Source: Opitutia bacterium UBA5964
Lineage (GTDB): Bacteria; Verrucomicrobiota; Verrucomicrobiia; Opitutales; Coraliomargaritaceae
Assembly: GCA_002430605.1 (NCBI GenBank)
Contig: DJBY01000014.1
Location: forward strand, 2,841 to 8,802
Direction of reading: 5' to 3'
Length of the DNA: 5,962 nt
The notes below the pieces were generated by a model. It was not told the DNA's origin. It made no database searches and saw nothing but the letters and a program-made list of their open reading frames with translations. Positions 5,006-5,962 of the stretch are shown here, piece by piece (position 1 is the first letter of the stretch; each line of letters opens with the position of its first letter). Position numbers and translations under genes: made by a program.

Positions 5006-5962
5006 CTACTCTTGTTTCAACGACACGCTATGCGCGGCGAAGCCTGCGCCGAAGGAGGTAAGCCAGAGCTCTTTAGCTGGTGTTGCTGGCTCCAACATTT
5101 CTTGCAGCGTGATCAATACCGAGGGGCTGCTGGTGTTGCCGTATCGCTTTAAGGTTTCTCGGCTGCGAGATAATTCGCTGGGCAAGACCTGCTCCAGTGC
5201 GTTGATGACATCGCGCCCGCCGGTGTGATTTACGATCCGCTCGCCCGCCGAATGTTGCGTTTGACTATAGAGTTGAGCCACCGCACTGGCGGCTTTTTCG
5301 GGGACGCTGCGGTGGAGTTTATTGCGAAGTTTGCCGCCTGAATTTACAAAGCGTAACAGCTCTCGTTCTTCGGGGCGATGTAGCGTGTCGAAATTGCTGA
5401 TGCGATACCCCGTCCGATTTGGATCCATACTCCAAATTGAGGCTGAAGCGGCATCGCCGAACAGGCAGGCGCTGATCAGTACGCCGGGATCGTTGTCTAA
5501 GTAAAAAGCGGCCGAACAAATCTCGACTGCGATCACGGCCACCTTCGCTTCAGGAATAGTAGCCAAAAAGCCTGCGGCACTGCGCAGTGTGGGGATGGCG
5601 GCTCCGCAGCCGAGGCCTACGATGTCTTGCAAATAGGCATTGCTCTTCAGGCCCATTTTTTCGCTGACATAGCTACTGAGTCCCGGGCAGAGGTAGCCGG
5701 AGCAGGTGCAGATAAACAGTGCGTCCAAGTCAGTCACCTGCAGCTCGGCGGCATTCAGCGCTTGACGCAGTGCCTGAGAGGCGAGCTGAGGTGCGGCCCG
5801 CTCGAATTGTTGATTCAAGGACTCGGCGTCGAGGGAAAATAAGGTCTCGACCGAGTCGGTCTCAAAGTGCCGACGTTCGATGCCGGAATCGCCCAACAGG
5901 ATTTTTTCCAACATCAGCACGGATCGCTGCGTGAGATGGTTTAAAGCCTCAGATTGGTTTAA
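5006..5962 (-). CDS. Type III polyketide synthase (chalcone/stilbene synthase family), 5' end beyond window
   Basis: This enzyme condenses malonyl-CoA units onto a CoA-linked starter and cyclises the product. Numbering from the GTG at 5918-5920, the catalytic triad is visible: Cys105 in VGLGCGAA (101-108), His232 in NHTGGRDV (231-238) and Asn262 in YGNTSS (260-265), matching Cys164, His303 and Asn336 of plant chalcone synthase. The Phe215 gatekeeper is kept as Phe154 in CLFGDAASA. The C-terminal LTSFGAGFAAHSVSL corresponds to the usual GFGPG region. The reading frame stays open for 14 more codons to the edge (ending in HLTQRSVLMLEKILLGDSGIERRHF-like family N-terminal sequence), so the GTG is internal and about 30-60 residues are missing. 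CTCSGYLCPG (71-80) precedes the active site. Aligned by eye, chalcone synthase Phe265 corresponds to Asn200 and Thr197 to Ala138, so the product is unlikely to be naringenin chalcone. No tailoring gene follows it. Confidence 0.93.
   Translation of the reverse strand, partial: LNQSEALNHLTQRSVLMLEKILLGDSGIERRHFETDSVETLFSLDAESLNQQFERAAPQLASQALRQALNAAELQVTDLDALFICTCSGYLCPGLSSYVSEKMGLKSNAYLQDIVGLGCGAAIPTLRSAAGFLATIPEAKVAVIAVEICSAAFYLDNDPGVLISACLFGDAASASIWSMDPNRTGYRISNFDTLHRPEERELLRFVNSGGKLRNKLHRSVPEKAASAVAQLYSQTQHSAGERIVNHTGGRDVINALEQVLPSELSRSRETLKRYGNTSSPSVLITLQEMLEPATPAKELWLTSFGAGFAAHSVSLKQE

Noticed and set aside
4853..5152. 99-codon plus-strand frame across the polyketide synthase 3' end
   Set aside because: It begins at a TTG, overlaps the well-supported polyketide synthase on the opposite strand, and gives an unstructured, low-quality translation.
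5918..5920. GTG as the true start of the polyketide synthase
   Set aside because: The frame is open upstream to the window edge, the upstream residues fit the family, and starting here would leave the protein markedly shorter than usual.

Overview
The window is a bacterial chromosomal stretch in which every recognisable gene lies on the minus strand. In transcription order (right to left) it holds: a type III polyketide synthase whose 5' end is cut off by the right edge; an uncharacterised 258-residue soluble protein; a membrane-bound, ion-pumping pyrophosphatase (hppA); a small secreted protein of a putative nuclease-like family; and an exported Sel1-repeat protein. I see no tRNA, rRNA, CRISPR array, transposase or phage gene.

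Right part (about 4780-5962): the polyketide synthase keeps the Cys-His-Asn catalytic triad but differs from plant chalcone synthase at positions that shape the active-site pocket. A 226-bp gap with no credible gene follows it. That gap carries the only promoter-like element I would propose.

Centre (1982-4779): the 258-residue gene ends 17 bp before the hppA start, so the two are probably one transcript. HppA is full length, has the hallmark pyrophosphatase motifs, and has the Ala/Gly pair of the K+-dependent class. It pumps H+ and/or Na+ at the expense of PPi. A nested inverted repeat lies just after hppA.

Left part (1-1734): the small secreted protein and the Sel1 gene are separated by 81 bp. 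Just past the Sel1 stop codon, positions 102-137 repeat 36 bp from inside the small secreted-protein gene with 34/36 identity. The Sel1 gene therefore sits between an intact gene and a fragment of that same gene. The Sel1 gene itself is built of eight 108-bp units, some near-identical in DNA, which points to recent repeat expansion or homogenisation.

Organism: the mid-50s or slightly lower GC (by eye), K+-dependent HppA, bacterial type III PKS and absence of Shine-Dalgarno sequences at all four visible starts fit an environmental, probably aquatic, bacterium. Verrucomicrobiota is my best guess, held with low confidence. I found no clear new multi-gene system. The most interesting points are the uncharacterised gene coupled to hppA, the unusual polyketide synthase pocket, and the gene-fragment duplication around sel1.
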